Source: Halalkalicoccus sp. NIPERK01
GTDB taxonomy: Archaea; Halobacteriota; Halobacteria; Halobacteriales; Halalkalicoccaceae
Direction of reading: 5' to 3'
Length of the DNA: 64,000 bases
Assembly: GCF_030287405.1 (NCBI RefSeq)
Contig: NZ_JASVVV010000001.1
Span: forward strand, 1 to 64,000
Shown: positions 15,810 to 26,035 of the stretch, piece by piece
How the letters are laid out: every line of letters begins with the position of its first letter
How positions within the stretch are numbered: the first letter of the stretch is position 1
The notes under the pieces: generated by a model
The model's database searches: none
What the model saw: the letters and a program-made list of their open reading frames with translations, nothing else
What the model was told of the DNA's origin: nothing
Position numbers and translations under genes: made by a program

Positions 15810-17456
15810 TCATACCTGGGGGCGGTCCTCGAACAGCAGTTCGAGGAGTTCGCGCTGGCCCTTGCGGAGGTGGTTGTGTAGCGTCGGCGAGGAGACGCCC
15901 ATGGCGTCGGCGACCTCCTCCGCCGTGCTCCCCCGTGGCCAGTCGAAATACCCGCCGAAGTACGCCGCCCGAAGCGCCGCGTGCTGGCGGTCGGTCAGCC
16001 GCTCGGTCGCCCCCTGCTCGAAGCCGTCGAGGGTGCTGGCACCGCGTTCGGCCGCGTGCTTGCCGACGAGTCGGGTGTCGGGAAACGCCTCGGTCAGCCG
16101 CCCGACGAGCGCCCGGAGGTCGGTGTCGTACGCACACTCGGCGAGGATGCGTGCCTCGCCGTTCTCGATCGTCGCCTCCTCGACGGTCGCGCCGTCGTCG
16201 GTGAGCGAGAGAAGGGGACAGCCCCCGGAGACGACGAACTCCACCAGCGCGCCCGAGTCGCGCCCCTCGACGAGCCGCCCGTCCTCGATTCCCCGCCGCT
16301 CGGAGACGAACTCGATGACGGCGGGCGCGCTCGCGCCCGCGAGCGTCAGGTAGTAGACCAGCGCCGACTCCGACGACGAGACGATCGATTCGAGGTCGAT
16401 CCGACAGCCGAACCGGTCGGACGCGGCGATCAGCGCCGACCCCGTATCGGTGCTGTGGAACTCGAGTTGGAGGATCGTATCCGCCAACAGCAGTTTTCGG
16501 CGACGGATCGCGGTGATCGCGTGGCCGATCCGCCGTCCGAGGGTCGCAAAGCGGTCCCGCGCCCGCCCGTCGGGGGCGTCCGGGGAGCCGACGTAGAGGG
16601 TGCCGTATCGGGTCTCGCCGTACCGGATCGGAGCCGCGACGACGACCCCGCGTTCGGTTCGGATCCACCCCGTCGGGTCGAGGTCGTCGCGGATCGACGG
16701 GATCGCCCCGGGTTCGATGCCCGAAACGGCGCTCGGCGCGTCCTCCCCGTCGAGTTCCGGCGCGTCGATCCACGCGAACCCGTACCGATCGGCGAGCGCC
16801 CCACAGACCCCGGTTTCGACCTCCTCGCGCGTCGAGGCGTCGAGCAGGACCGAGTCGAGCGTCGTATCCGTTCGCTCGTCCCCCGCGTCGAGCGCGTCGA
16901 CGATCTCCTCCCTATCGGGGGTATCGATGTACGGATCGAGCGCCTCGAGGCTCCGCCAGCCGCCGATCGCCCGGACCACGCGCGGTGAGACGTCCCGTTC
17001 GCACAGCAGCGTCCGGGCGAAGTACCGCCGCAGGTCGTGGGCGCTCACGTCGGCGAGGCGCGACTCACCCGTCCGCTCGGCGGTCCGATCGGCGACCTCA
17101 CGGACGAGCATCTGGACGCGCCGGGGCGTCACGTCGATGACCCGTTCGGACCCCCCGATCGCGTTGCTGTTGACGTAGCGCGCGAGTTCGCGCTCGACGC
17201 CCGCCGGGAGGTGGGCCACCCGATCCCCGCCCCCGCTCTCGGGGACCGAGAGGAGGTACCGGTCGGGGTCGCTTCGCACGCGCTCGATCCCCTCCGGGCG
17301 GATCGCGGTCATCTCGGTCGCCCTGAGCCCGACCTCGCCCCCGAGCCGAACGAGGAGGCGTTTCCGGTAGGTGGTGGCCGCCTCCAGCAGTTCGTCGTAC
17401 TCCGTCCGCGTGAGCCACCCCTCCTCGCCCCTCCCGGCTACGCTCGCGTCGACCAT
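15810..17456 (-). CDS. Regulator fusing a tyrosine-recombinase-like domain, GAF-like middle and bat-type HTH
   Basis: A 548-residue protein. Residues 1-190 read as a tyrosine-recombinase catalytic fold with Arg45 (GLRATE), His140 and Arg143 (HDLRR), Trp167 and Tyr176 (GGWRSLEALDPYID). Residues about 205-330 resemble a GAF sensor; about 335-480 match the bacterio-opsin-activator middle region; residues 490-540 form the HTH_10 (bat) domain, with STAEEVADAMGVSSPTLHNHLRKG. The protein lies between two acs genes and is the obvious candidate for their control. Whether the recombinase part cuts DNA is unknown; in such fusions it is usually assumed to bind DNA only. Confidence 0.85.
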   Translation of the reverse strand: MVDASVAGRGEEGWLTRTEYDELLEAATTYRKRLLVRLGGEVGLRATEMTAIRPEGIERVRSDPDRYLLSVPESGGGDRVAHLPAGVERELARYVNSNAIGGSERVIDVTPRRVQMLVREVADRTAERTGESRLADVSAHDLRRYFARTLLCERDVSPRVVRAIGGWRSLEALDPYIDTPDREEIVDALDAGDERTDTTLDSVLLDASTREEVETGVCGALADRYGFAWIDAPELDGEDAPSAVSGIEPGAIPSIRDDLDPTGWIRTERGVVVAAPIRYGETRYGTLYVGSPDAPDGRARDRFATLGRRIGHAITAIRRRKLLLADTILQLEFHSTDTGSALIAASDRFGCRIDLESIVSSSESALVYYLTLAGASAPAVIEFVSERRGIEDGRLVEGRDSGALVEFVVSGGCPLLSLTDDGATVEEATIENGEARILAECAYDTDLRALVGRLTEAFPDTRLVGKHAAERGASTLDGFEQGATERLTDRQHAALRAAYFGGYFDWPRGSTAEEVADAMGVSSPTLHNHLRKGQRELLELLFEDRPQV

Positions 17457-17559
17457 GTTTCGTAGTTCTCGTATTTTACGAAACCCAGTTAGCTCTGTCG
17501 GTCCGAAGTCCCCCGAAATCCCCGGCCTGTTCGGGTTCGTGTTTCTCGAAAGATACGAA

Positions 17560-19500
<1,941 letters not shown>

Positions 19501-19512
19501 CGTGTGGGACGT

Positions 19513-19872
19513 TCACGGGGGATCGGACGATAAGTTTTCGCCCGAGACGGCGATCGCCCGCTCCACACGACAGTCCCCGTTCTCGGCACACAGTACCGCG
19601 AAAGCCGTGTACTCGCCGGGTTCGGGGTCCGACCACTCCCCGCCGTACGTGACCGACTCGCCGGATGCGAGGCGCTCGCGGCCGAGCGCCTGCGTGAACG
19701 CCCGCCCCTCGCTCCAGTGCCAGCGGTCCTCGCCGCCCTCGATCAGCGAGAACTCGGCGCGTTGTCCGTCGCGGAACCGCAGTTCGACCGGCTCGTCGCC
19801 GGCGTTCGTGACGGTGAACGCGAACCGGAGGCTCCCGTCCAGTTCGAGGTCGAGGATCCCCGAGAGAGTCAT
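19513..19872 (-). CDS. BsuPI-type domain protein
   Basis: A 119-residue protein that matches the intracellular proteinase inhibitor (BsuPI) beta-sandwich: FAFTVTNAGDEPVELRFRDGQ, then a DRWHWSEGRAFTQAL segment and EPGEYTAFAVL. The family binds subtilisin-like proteases in Bacillus; the role in haloarchaea is not known. There is no signal peptide. It lies just upstream of acs copy 2 with a 12-base gap and may be cotranscribed. Confidence 0.75.
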   Translation of the reverse strand: MTLSGILDLELDGSLRFAFTVTNAGDEPVELRFRDGQRAEFSLIEGGEDRWHWSEGRAFTQALGRERLASGESVTYGGEWSDPEPGEYTAFAVLCAENGDCRVERAIAVSGENLSSDPP

Positions 19873-19945
19873 GGTCGTGCTGGGTCGGCACCGCCCAAAA
19901 ACCCACGGGCGACAGCCATTTCTACCGCGCGGCGGTACTCGACGT

Positions 19946-20704
19946 GTGCAGATCGTGGGCTACGAGACGGGCGCGAGCGACGGCGAGCCGGTGCTGGTGG
20001 TCGCGGACGAGGGCGACCTCACGCGCGAACCGCTCGCCCCGGGCGAGCCCCTCGAATACGCCCTCGGCGAACGCCGCTGTGCGGGGACGGTCGTCGAGGG
20101 CATCCACAGGGGGTGTCCGAACCCCGAGGCCCCCTACTGCGATTCCCACACCTCCACGTGGGTCTGTGCGCGCTGTACGGGGACCTGCCTCAAGGACGAG
20201 ATGGACTGTTTCGAGGAGCACGCCGTCTATCTCGCGGCGTTCGCCCCGGCGACGTTCAAGGTCGGCGTCACCCGCGCGTGGCGACTCGACACGCGCTTAC
20301 GCGAACAGGGTGCAGACCGGGGGGCCCACCTCCACACGGTGTCGAACGGCCGGATCGCCCGCGAGATGGAGAGTGAGATCGCCCGCGAGATCGGCGACAG
20401 CGTCCGGGTGCCGACGAAGATCCGCGGGTTGGGCGAGTCGGTGGACTCCGCGGCGTGGGAGGCGCTCGTAAAGGAGTACGACCCCATCGAGACGTTCTCC
20501 TTCGAGTACGACCTCGACCTCGCGGAGCGTCCGGTCGGGGAGACGATCGCGAGCGGCACGGTCCTCGGCACCAAGGGTCGGATTTTGGTGCTCGAACGCG
20601 GTGGGACGGCCTACGTGGTCGACATGCGCGACCTCGTGGGCCACGAGGTACGCGAGGGCCCGGTCGACCGGGCGTTGCAGTCGAGCCTGGGTGCGTTCGG
20701 GTGA
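19946..20704 (+). CDS. DUF2797 family protein
   Basis: A 252-residue protein with a GTG start giving VQIVGYETG; no ATG lies at a suitable place. The cysteine-rich centre (CAGTVVEGIHRGCPNPEAPYC, then VCARCTGTC and DCFEEH) suggests a zinc-bound core. A GIY-YIG-like segment follows, KVGVTRAWRLDTRLREQGA, as described for this family. The C-terminal part is beta-rich. Function is unknown. It is divergent from the BsuPI gene, with 73 bases between them. Confidence 0.8.
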   Translation: MQIVGYETGASDGEPVLVVADEGDLTREPLAPGEPLEYALGERRCAGTVVEGIHRGCPNPEAPYCDSHTSTWVCARCTGTCLKDEMDCFEEHAVYLAAFAPATFKVGVTRAWRLDTRLREQGADRGAHLHTVSNGRIAREMESEIAREIGDSVRVPTKIRGLGESVDSAAWEALVKEYDPIETFSFEYDLDLAERPVGETIASGTVLGTKGRILVLERGGTAYVVDMRDLVGHEVREGPVDRALQSSLGAFG

Positions 20705-20713
20705 CCATACGCC

Positions 20714-22000
20714 CTATTCGGGATCGACCACGCGACCAAGGAAGAGCACCGCCCCCGTGATCCGGTCCCGGATCAGAAAGAGGAACGGGCGGTCAGCGAC
20801 CATCCGGAAGTCGAGCGCTGGCGCGGAGTCGACCCCGACCTCGACCCCTGTCGCGGCGGCCGCTTCCGTCCCTTCTTCGTCGACGGCGACGTAGGCCTCG
20901 TGAACGACGTCGTCGATGAACAGATTCCCCTCGAGTTCGTCGAGCGGCGCGATCCCGTCGAAGTTCGCCGCGTCGGGGTCGAACGCGACTCCCATGCCCA
21001 TCTCGGAGAGGAGGTCGGTCAGGCTGAATCCGGATTCGAACTCGAAGCGGGGGAGAACGACCTCCCCCTCCGCCTCGTCGAGCGCGTCCACGAACTCCGC
21101 GAGCCGATCGGCCGTGACCTCCGCTTCGATCTCCTCGAACTCGCCCTCCGCGGGAAGTAGAACGACCATGCCAACCTCCCCCTCGACGTACGGAAGTTCG
21201 ACGAGCTGGTGGCCGTCGGCCTCGACGTACGGAAACGTCTCCGTCTGACGCATCAGAGGGACCTCGGTGGCTCGGCCCTCGAGGGTCGTGAACTCCTCCT
21301 CCCGGGTGTCGCCTCGGTCGAACTGGTGGTGCCAGTCCGCGAGCAGGTAGATCGCGTTGGTCAGGACGAGACGCGTGTACCGATCGAACGCGCCATCGGG
21401 AAAGAGTTCGTCGATACGGTCGTTCGTCCGTTCGGCGACCCACTCGTCGATCTCCTCGCGAGCGCCCTCGGGATCCCCGACGAAGTCGACCGTTCGCAGC
21501 CCGGCGCCGTATCGGGTCTCGAGCAGCTCGAGGTACTCCTCGCGGTACGGATACCCCTCGAGGCCCCACACCGCGTTCGCGACCGCGAGTTCGAACTCGC
21601 CGTCGTCAACGGCCGCGGCCCGTTCGTTCAGTTCGTACTGGAGCTGCTGGTGAGCGGAGTGGGGGTCGTCCGGAAACCGCAGCGTCTCGGCGATACGCGT
21701 CGCCGTCTCGCCACGGGCGCCGGCGTACGTCATCCCCAACGCGAACCCGACGCTCGCGGGTGAAACCAGCAGGTTTTCCGTCGGTTCGGCGGCTGCGAGT
21801 TCGCGTAGCATCGCGAGCCCGAAACCGACGTTGCCCTCGACGACGCGTCGTAGCTCGTCGGTATCGACGTCGGCGGCCGCCACGCCGGGGATCGGATCGG
21901 CGTCGGAGGCGGCCGCCTCGTCGCGGATGGCGTACCAGAGGGCGCCGCTCGCGAGGGCTGCGCCCGACGTTGCCAAGATCGTTCGTCGGGAAAGCTCCAT
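20714..22000 (-). CDS. Exported serpin
   Basis: A 428-residue serpin, a suicide inhibitor of proteases. The N-terminus MELSRRTILATSG is a Tat-type twin-arginine signal. The serpin core is complete, with the FVDALDEAEGEVVLPRFEFES strand region and the C-terminal DRPFLFLIRDRITGAVLFLGRVVDP signature. The reactive-centre hinge EEGTEAAAATG keeps small residues, so it should be inhibitory. Counting as in antitrypsin puts P1 at Asp391 and P1' at Ser392. An AT-rich TATA run lies 30 bases upstream. Likely exported to the cell surface to block secreted proteases. Confidence 0.92.
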   Translation of the reverse strand: MELSRRTILATSGAALASGALWYAIRDEAAASDADPIPGVAAADVDTDELRRVVEGNVGFGLAMLRELAAAEPTENLLVSPASVGFALGMTYAGARGETATRIAETLRFPDDPHSAHQQLQYELNERAAAVDDGEFELAVANAVWGLEGYPYREEYLELLETRYGAGLRTVDFVGDPEGAREEIDEWVAERTNDRIDELFPDGAFDRYTRLVLTNAIYLLADWHHQFDRGDTREEEFTTLEGRATEVPLMRQTETFPYVEADGHQLVELPYVEGEVGMVVLLPAEGEFEEIEAEVTADRLAEFVDALDEAEGEVVLPRFEFESGFSLTDLLSEMGMGVAFDPDAANFDGIAPLDELEGNLFIDDVVHEAYVAVDEEGTEAAAATGVEVGVDSAPALDFRMVADRPFLFLIRDRITGAVLFLGRVVDPE

Positions 22001-22022
22001 GCGTATATCTACCGGAAATGTC

Positions 22023-22036
22023 ATATATATATATAA
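22023..22036 (-). promoter_or_regulatory. TATA run upstream of the serpin gene
   Basis: An uninterrupted ATATATATATATA-type run lies centred about 30 bases before the serpin ATG at 22000. It fits the TATA position of a leaderless archaeal promoter. Being close to symmetric, it could also serve the opposite strand, although the next + strand gene begins 134 bases further on. Confidence 0.6.
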
Positions 22037-22169
22037 GAATTGTGGCTCGCGAGACGGCGGTCGCTCGGCGTGGATAATCTGCGAGAAAGCAGTTCGGACC
22101 GATCGTGATCTCTGTGACTCGACGAGCGACAACCCAACCCTTTTCGGTTCGGCTGTCGAATCCGAGGGT

Positions 22170-22556
22170 ATGGCAGACGACAACGGCGAGGAGAACGAGG
22201 GAGAGGAGGAGAAATCGTTCCGCGAGCGCGTCGAGGAGATCCGCGAACAGCGCGAGGCCGAGGGTGGGCCCGAAGGCGAGGGCGAGGGCTCCCGGGAGGA
22301 GCGCCTCGAGGAGATGATGGGCGGTGGCGGCCCCGGCGGGATGGGCGGCAACCCCTTCGCCCAGATGATGGGCGGCATGATGGGCGGCGGCGGCCCCGGC
22401 GCGATGGGCGGCGGTCCCGCCGGCGGTCCCGGTGCGGGCGGCCCCGGCGGCGAGGGTGATAACGAACAGCTCGTCCGCGAGGTCCGCCAGCTCCGCGACG
22501 AGGTCCGCGACGTCAACCGACACCTCGAGCGGATCGCCGACGCCCTCGAGGAGTAG
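22170..22556 (+). CDS. Gly/Met-rich protein with terminal helices
   Basis: A 128-residue protein in three parts: a highly charged helix (about 1-45, SFRERVEEIREQREAEGG), a centre made of MMGGGGPGGMGG and related repeats (about 49-97), and a C-terminal heptad-like coiled coil (LVREVRQLRDEVRDVNRHLERIADALEE). The form suggests a scaffold or oligomeric protein. The family is seen in haloarchaea but I know of no function. It stands alone upstream of rnp4. Confidence 0.75.
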   Translation: MADDNGEENEGEEEKSFRERVEEIREQREAEGGPEGEGEGSREERLEEMMGGGGPGGMGGNPFAQMMGGMMGGGGPGAMGGGPAGGPGAGGPGGEGDNEQLVREVRQLRDEVRDVNRHLERIADALEE

Positions 22557-22604
22557 GGCGATCGCAAAAGAGCTAAACCGGCGTGTCGTCCGTTTCGAAG
22601 TAGA

Positions 22605-22883
22605 ATGTCCCTCGCTCGCGAGCGCATCGGCCGTCTAGAGGCGCTCGCAAAGGAGGCCGCAGCGGCGGGCGAGGACGAGCGCGCCCGCGAGTACGTCGCG
22701 CTCGCCCGGCGGATCGCCGAGCGAAACCGCCTGCGCTTTCCTCGCTCGTTCGAACGGGCCACCTGTGGTCGGTGCGACCGCTACCTCAGGCCCGGCCGCA
22801 ACGCCCGCGTGCGCCTGCAGGACGGCCACGTCGTGGTCACCTGCGAGTGTGGCGAACATCACCGCTACCCCTATCGGCCCTGA
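22605..22883 (+). CDS. rnp4: Ribonuclease P protein component 4
   Basis: A 92-residue homologue of human Rpp21. Two N-terminal helices (ARERIGRLEALAKEAA, YVALARRIAERNRL) are followed by a zinc ribbon with Cys54, Cys57, Cys80 and Cys82 (CGRC and CEC). It works with Rnp1 at the specificity domain of archaeal RNase P, which trims tRNA 5' ends. The FPRSFERATCGRCDRYLRPGRN segment is typical. It lies 67 bases before the YhbY-like gene on the same strand. Confidence 0.92.
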   Translation: MSLARERIGRLEALAKEAAAAGEDERAREYVALARRIAERNRLRFPRSFERATCGRCDRYLRPGRNARVRLQDGHVVVTCECGEHHRYPYRP

Positions 22884-22950
22884 CGGCGCGTATCCAGTCG
22901 ATTCTACCGCGAATCGAACGTTCAAAGTACGTCGGCCCGATAGCAAGCGC

Positions 22951-23208
22951 ATGAGCGACCGAGCGGATCTCCAGGAACTCCGGAAGGAGGCTCACGACCT
23001 CGACGTGACGGTGTGGGTCGGGAAGGGCGGGATCGACGCCGTGACCGACGAACTCGCCGATCAGCTCGCGGATCGCGATCTGGTGAAGGTGAAGTTCCAC
23101 CGCGCGGCCCGCGGGGGCACGACGACCGAAGACCTCGCCAAGGACCTCGCGGAGGCGGTCGACGCCACGCTCGTCGAGACGCGCGGCAACACGGCGGTGT
23201 ACCACTGA
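22951..23208 (+). CDS. YhbY-type RNA-binding CRM-domain protein
   Basis: An 85-residue single CRM domain. The family pattern is clear: LRKEAHDLDVTVWVGKGGI, then LVKVKFHRAARG and ATLVETRGNTAVYH, with the GxxG-like loop WVGKGG expected to touch RNA. Bacterial YhbY associates with pre-50S ribosomes; the archaeal role is presumed similar. The stop codon overlaps the ATG of the MscS gene (TGATG), so the two are coupled. Confidence 0.9.
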   Translation: MSDRADLQELRKEAHDLDVTVWVGKGGIDAVTDELADQLADRDLVKVKFHRAARGGTTTEDLAKDLAEAVDATLVETRGNTAVYH

Positions 23209-24095
23209 TGGTCCTTGAAGGGTTCCTCGTCGACCTCGGACTCCGGCCGGGGCCCGCCGCGGCGATCGACGGCGCGATCCGGTTTCTCGTCGCCTTTATC
23301 GCGCTCGTGATCGTCGGCCGCGCGGTCGTCCTCCCGCTGCTCGACCGGGCCTTCGACAGCCGCGACCTCGAACCCCACGCCCAGCGCCCGCTGAAGAAGG
23401 TCGCGTGGTTCGGCGTGCTCTTCGGGGCGGTCGCGATCGCCTTCGGCTTCGGGGGCTACGGGAGCTTCCTCACCTCGCTGGCGACGATCGCCGCCGCCGC
23501 CGCGCTCGCGATCGGTATCGCGATGCAGTCGGTCATCTCGAACTTCGTCGCGGGCGTGTTCATCTTCACCGAGAAGCCCTTCCGGATCGGCGACTGGATC
23601 GAGTGGCAGGAGGGCGACTACTTGGGGATCGTCGAGGACATCAGCCTGCGCGTGACGCGGGTTCGAACGTTCGACAACGAACTCATCACGGTGCCCAACT
23701 CCGACCTCACCGACAACGCGGTGAAGAACCCCGTCGCGAAGGACACGCTCCGCCAGAAGTTCGTCTTCGGCATCGGCTACGACGACGACATCGAGACGGC
23801 GAGCGAGGTCATCGTCGAGGAGGCCGAGAACCACGAGGAGATCCTCGACGACCCCGCGCCGACGGTTCGACTCACCGAACTCGGCGACTCGGACGTGGGC
23901 CTGCAGTCTCGCTTCTGGATCGCGGACCCCGCCCGTTCGGACTTCGTGCGGATCCGCGGGGAGTACGTCCAGCGGGTGAAGGAGCGCTTCGACCGCGAGG
24001 GGATCGACATCCCGTATCCGTACCGCACGCTCGAGGGCGGGCTCTCCGTCGAGAGCCTCGAATCCGTTCGCCCGCGCGGCGAACTCGCCGAGTGA
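23208..24095 (+). CDS. mscS: Small-conductance mechanosensitive channel (MscS family)
   Basis: A 295-residue channel that opens under membrane tension to release solutes after osmotic downshift. Three membrane helices are visible (about 20-42, 67-89 and 92-118); the third is the Ala/Gly-rich pore helix IAAAAALAIGIAMQSVISNFVAG. The beta domain follows with FRIGDWIEWQEGDYLGIVEDISLRVTRVRTFDNELITVPNS, the MscS signature. The C-terminal alpha-beta domain is complete. It overlaps the upstream yhbY-like gene by one base. Confidence 0.93.
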   Translation: MVLEGFLVDLGLRPGPAAAIDGAIRFLVAFIALVIVGRAVVLPLLDRAFDSRDLEPHAQRPLKKVAWFGVLFGAVAIAFGFGGYGSFLTSLATIAAAAALAIGIAMQSVISNFVAGVFIFTEKPFRIGDWIEWQEGDYLGIVEDISLRVTRVRTFDNELITVPNSDLTDNAVKNPVAKDTLRQKFVFGIGYDDDIETASEVIVEEAENHEEILDDPAPTVRLTELGDSDVGLQSRFWIADPARSDFVRIRGEYVQRVKERFDREGIDIPYPYRTLEGGLSVESLESVRPRGELAE

Positions 24096-24158
24096 ACCCC
24101 TGCTCTTGCAAGACGAGAACTGATTGAGGTACGCGTTTCACCCCCGCCCGGGTGTACG

Positions 24159-24332
24159 ATGCGCTACGTCTGTACCGAATGTGGTTGGGAAGTCGAGTCG
24201 AACGACTCGCTCACCGCCGACCCCGGCGCACTGGCCGTCGAACATCACGTCCGATTCGGACACCCGGTCGAACTGGCGAACGACCGCCGCCCGCCGGACG
24301 AGCAGACGGTCGATAGCTCGGTCGGGACGTAG
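24159..24332 (+). CDS. 57-residue small zinc-type protein
   Basis: A short frame opening MRYVCTECGWEVESNDS, with one CxxC pair and a later VEHHVRFGHP that could supply histidines, so a small zinc-binding fold is likely. Its codons are used as in neighbours (GC-rich third positions). Many haloarchaeal genomes carry such one-CxxC proteins of under 60 residues. It stands between mscS and a convergent DUF502 gene. Role unknown. Confidence 0.65.
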   Translation: MRYVCTECGWEVESNDSLTADPGALAVEHHVRFGHPVELANDRRPPDEQTVDSSVGT

Positions 24333-24358
24333 CCCGCGGGCGGTGGACGGCTCGGCTT

Positions 24359-25027
24359 TTATTCCGGTCTTTGAACCTCGGTTCGGTCCTCCTGGCTGTG
24401 AGCGACGCCGCTCGTGATGATCGCCTGGACGCTCTCCTCGACGGTCATGTCGACGTCGATCACCCGGCTCTCGGGGACGTAGATCAGAAACCCGCCCATC
24501 ACCGGGTTGGGCGCGAAGGGCACGAACAGCGTGAGCATCTCCTCGTGGCCCGCCGCCGCGACCAGTTCCGCCGGCGGCCGGCCGGTCAGATAGGCGAGCG
24601 TGTAGCTGCCGTCGCGGGGGAACTCGACGAGTTTGACGTCCTGAAAGCTCTCGACGTCGCTCTCGATGAGGATGTCGCTCATCCGCCGGAAGCTGTTGTA
24701 GATCGAACTCACGCCGGGGATCGACTCCATCGCGGCGTGGAAACCGCCCGCGATCCGCGTCCCGTCGGTGTGTTCGGCGACGATTCCGACGGCCACGATC
24801 AGCGCGAGCAGCGTGAGGATCGTCGTCGCCTGCACGACCGGCGCGGCGACCTCGATGTCCGCGTAGGCCGCGAGCCACACCACGGGGTTGAGCGTCTCGG
24901 CGACGAAACTGAGGACGAACCCCAGGACGATGACGGTGAGGATGAACGGGATCGTGATCGCGGTGCCGGTGATGACCGACTGGCGGAGCCGATTCCGGAG
25001 GGAGGGCCGGCGCTTCGGGGAGGACAT
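24359..25027 (-). CDS. DUF502 family membrane protein
   Basis: A 222-residue protein with two long N-terminal membrane helices (about 17-43 and 61-82) followed by a soluble domain. The family segments SIPGVSSIYNSFRRMSDIL, VKLVEFPRDGSYTLAYLTG and TLFVPFAPNPVMGGFLIYVP are all present. DUF502 proteins occur in bacteria, archaea and plants without a settled role; plant members act in membrane signalling. Single gene, transcribed towards the small zinc gene. Confidence 0.88.
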   Translation of the reverse strand: MSSPKRRPSLRNRLRQSVITGTAITIPFILTVIVLGFVLSFVAETLNPVVWLAAYADIEVAAPVVQATTILTLLALIVAVGIVAEHTDGTRIAGGFHAAMESIPGVSSIYNSFRRMSDILIESDVESFQDVKLVEFPRDGSYTLAYLTGRPPAELVAAAGHEEMLTLFVPFAPNPVMGGFLIYVPESRVIDVDMTVEESVQAIITSGVAHSQEDRTEVQRPE

Positions 25028-25175
25028 GGCTGTGGACGCTCGCTGATGGGTGATACGACTATCGGTTGCGCTCGCCGGGCGAGAACCGAGTGCGGTGGCT
25101 GTTCGACCCGTCGCTTTGGTGCAGGTTTTTCGAGAGAGCCGGTGGCTCGTTCGCGAAGTAAAAGGCGCGTATGAA

Positions 25176-25484
25176 TGGGTGGACGCCCGGGGTTGCCCGG
25201 CGTTCCGGCGCGGGGAGTCCCGGTTGCCTCCTCCACCCCGCGATCCGTCGAGCGACAGGTGTCCGGTGGCCCGCTGCTCACTTCCGTGCCTGACGGATTT
25301 CCACCGGTTAACCGCGACGGCACGTCCCTGCGGACGCTCGCCGCGGACCGCTGTCCCCGACGGACGAGGCTTCTCAGTTGGCTCCCGGGGCCCGCGCCGG
25401 TCGGACCGGACGCGCCCGGGGTTCGGTCCCCGCTGAAGACCGTAGTGCGGGTTTCGAGCAGGGCCTAACTGCCCGACCTAGTCC
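25176..25484 (-). ncRNA. ffs: Signal recognition particle RNA (7S RNA)
   Basis: The minus strand carries the helix-8 signature GTCAGGCACGGAAGTGAGCAG, which matches the universally conserved SRP54-binding asymmetric loop and GGAA tetraloop. The surrounding 300 bases hold strong long-range complementarity, as expected for helix 5, with the GTGCCGTCGCGGTTAACC segment typical of archaeal domain S. A TATA-like CTCTTATGG on the minus strand at 25505-25513 puts the start near 25484. Size (about 309) fits archaeal 7S RNA. End points are estimates. Confidence 0.88.
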
Positions 25485-25504
25485 AGTTCGTACTACCCGC
25501 GTCG

Positions 25505-25514
25505 GCCATAAGAG
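25505..25514 (-). promoter_or_regulatory. TATA box of the SRP RNA gene
   Basis: CTCTTATGG on the minus strand lies about 25 bases before the inferred 5' end of the 7S RNA. It is the only AT-rich hexamer in the gap between the SRP RNA and the following membrane-protein gene. Confidence 0.5.
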
Positions 25515-25531
25515 GGTTTCGCCTCGTCGCC

Positions 25532-25951
25532 CTACAGCAGGCCGAGCGCCCGCGCGTAGAGGGCGGCGGCGAGCGCCGCGAGCGCCGAACAGGCGAGGAG
25601 GAGCCAGCGGTGGTAGGCGAGCCAGTCTTGCGTGGTGATCCCCGTCACGGCCTCGGGCGACAGCGAGACGACCCACACGAGGGCCATCAGCGCCATGAAC
25701 AGGCCGATCACGAGCGCCGCGCCGGCGACCGTGGCCGGGTCCGAGCGCCCGCCGAGTCCGGCCCCGAAGACGACGACGGCGACGGCGGCGAAGACGCCGA
25801 TCAGCCTCGGGCCGAAGACGCCGGCGTCGTAGTAGATCGCGAGGCCCGTGGCCGCGTCCGCCGGGAGGGCGACGTACGGCGCGATGACGACCGCGATGAC
25901 GGCGAGACAGGCGGCGATCCCCAACTGGGGGGCGCGTCGCGTGAGGTCCAT
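25532..25951 (-). CDS. Four-helix membrane protein
   Basis: A 139-residue protein with four hydrophobic segments (about 10-30, 45-67, 74-96 and 111-136) and few charged residues. The N-terminus MDLTRRAPQLG follows the positive-inside rule. It resembles conserved haloarchaeal membrane proteins of unknown function (DUF7548-like by memory, unconfirmed). It reads towards the SRP RNA on the same strand. Confidence 0.75.
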   Translation of the reverse strand: MDLTRRAPQLGIAACLAVIAVVIAPYVALPADAATGLAIYYDAGVFGPRLIGVFAAVAVVVFGAGLGGRSDPATVAGAALVIGLFMALMALVWVVSLSPEAVTGITTQDWLAYHRWLLLACSALAALAAALYARALGLL

Positions 25952-26035
25952 GTCGGAGGGTCGGTCGACCGGAACCTAAAGTCGGCGTTCGAGGACGAGC
26001 GTAACACCCACATAGGGCCGGAAAAAAGAGCCGGT

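Noticed and set aside
13700-16204. Open frame of 834 codons on the plus strand over acs copy 1
   Set aside because: Shadow of acs on the other strand; its protein is repetitive in Asp, Val, Gly and Arg and crosses the regulator boundary.
25374-25676. Open frames over the SRP RNA region on both strands
   Set aside because: The region has the diagnostic SRP RNA helix 8 sequence and strong pairing; the frames are basic, low-information products.
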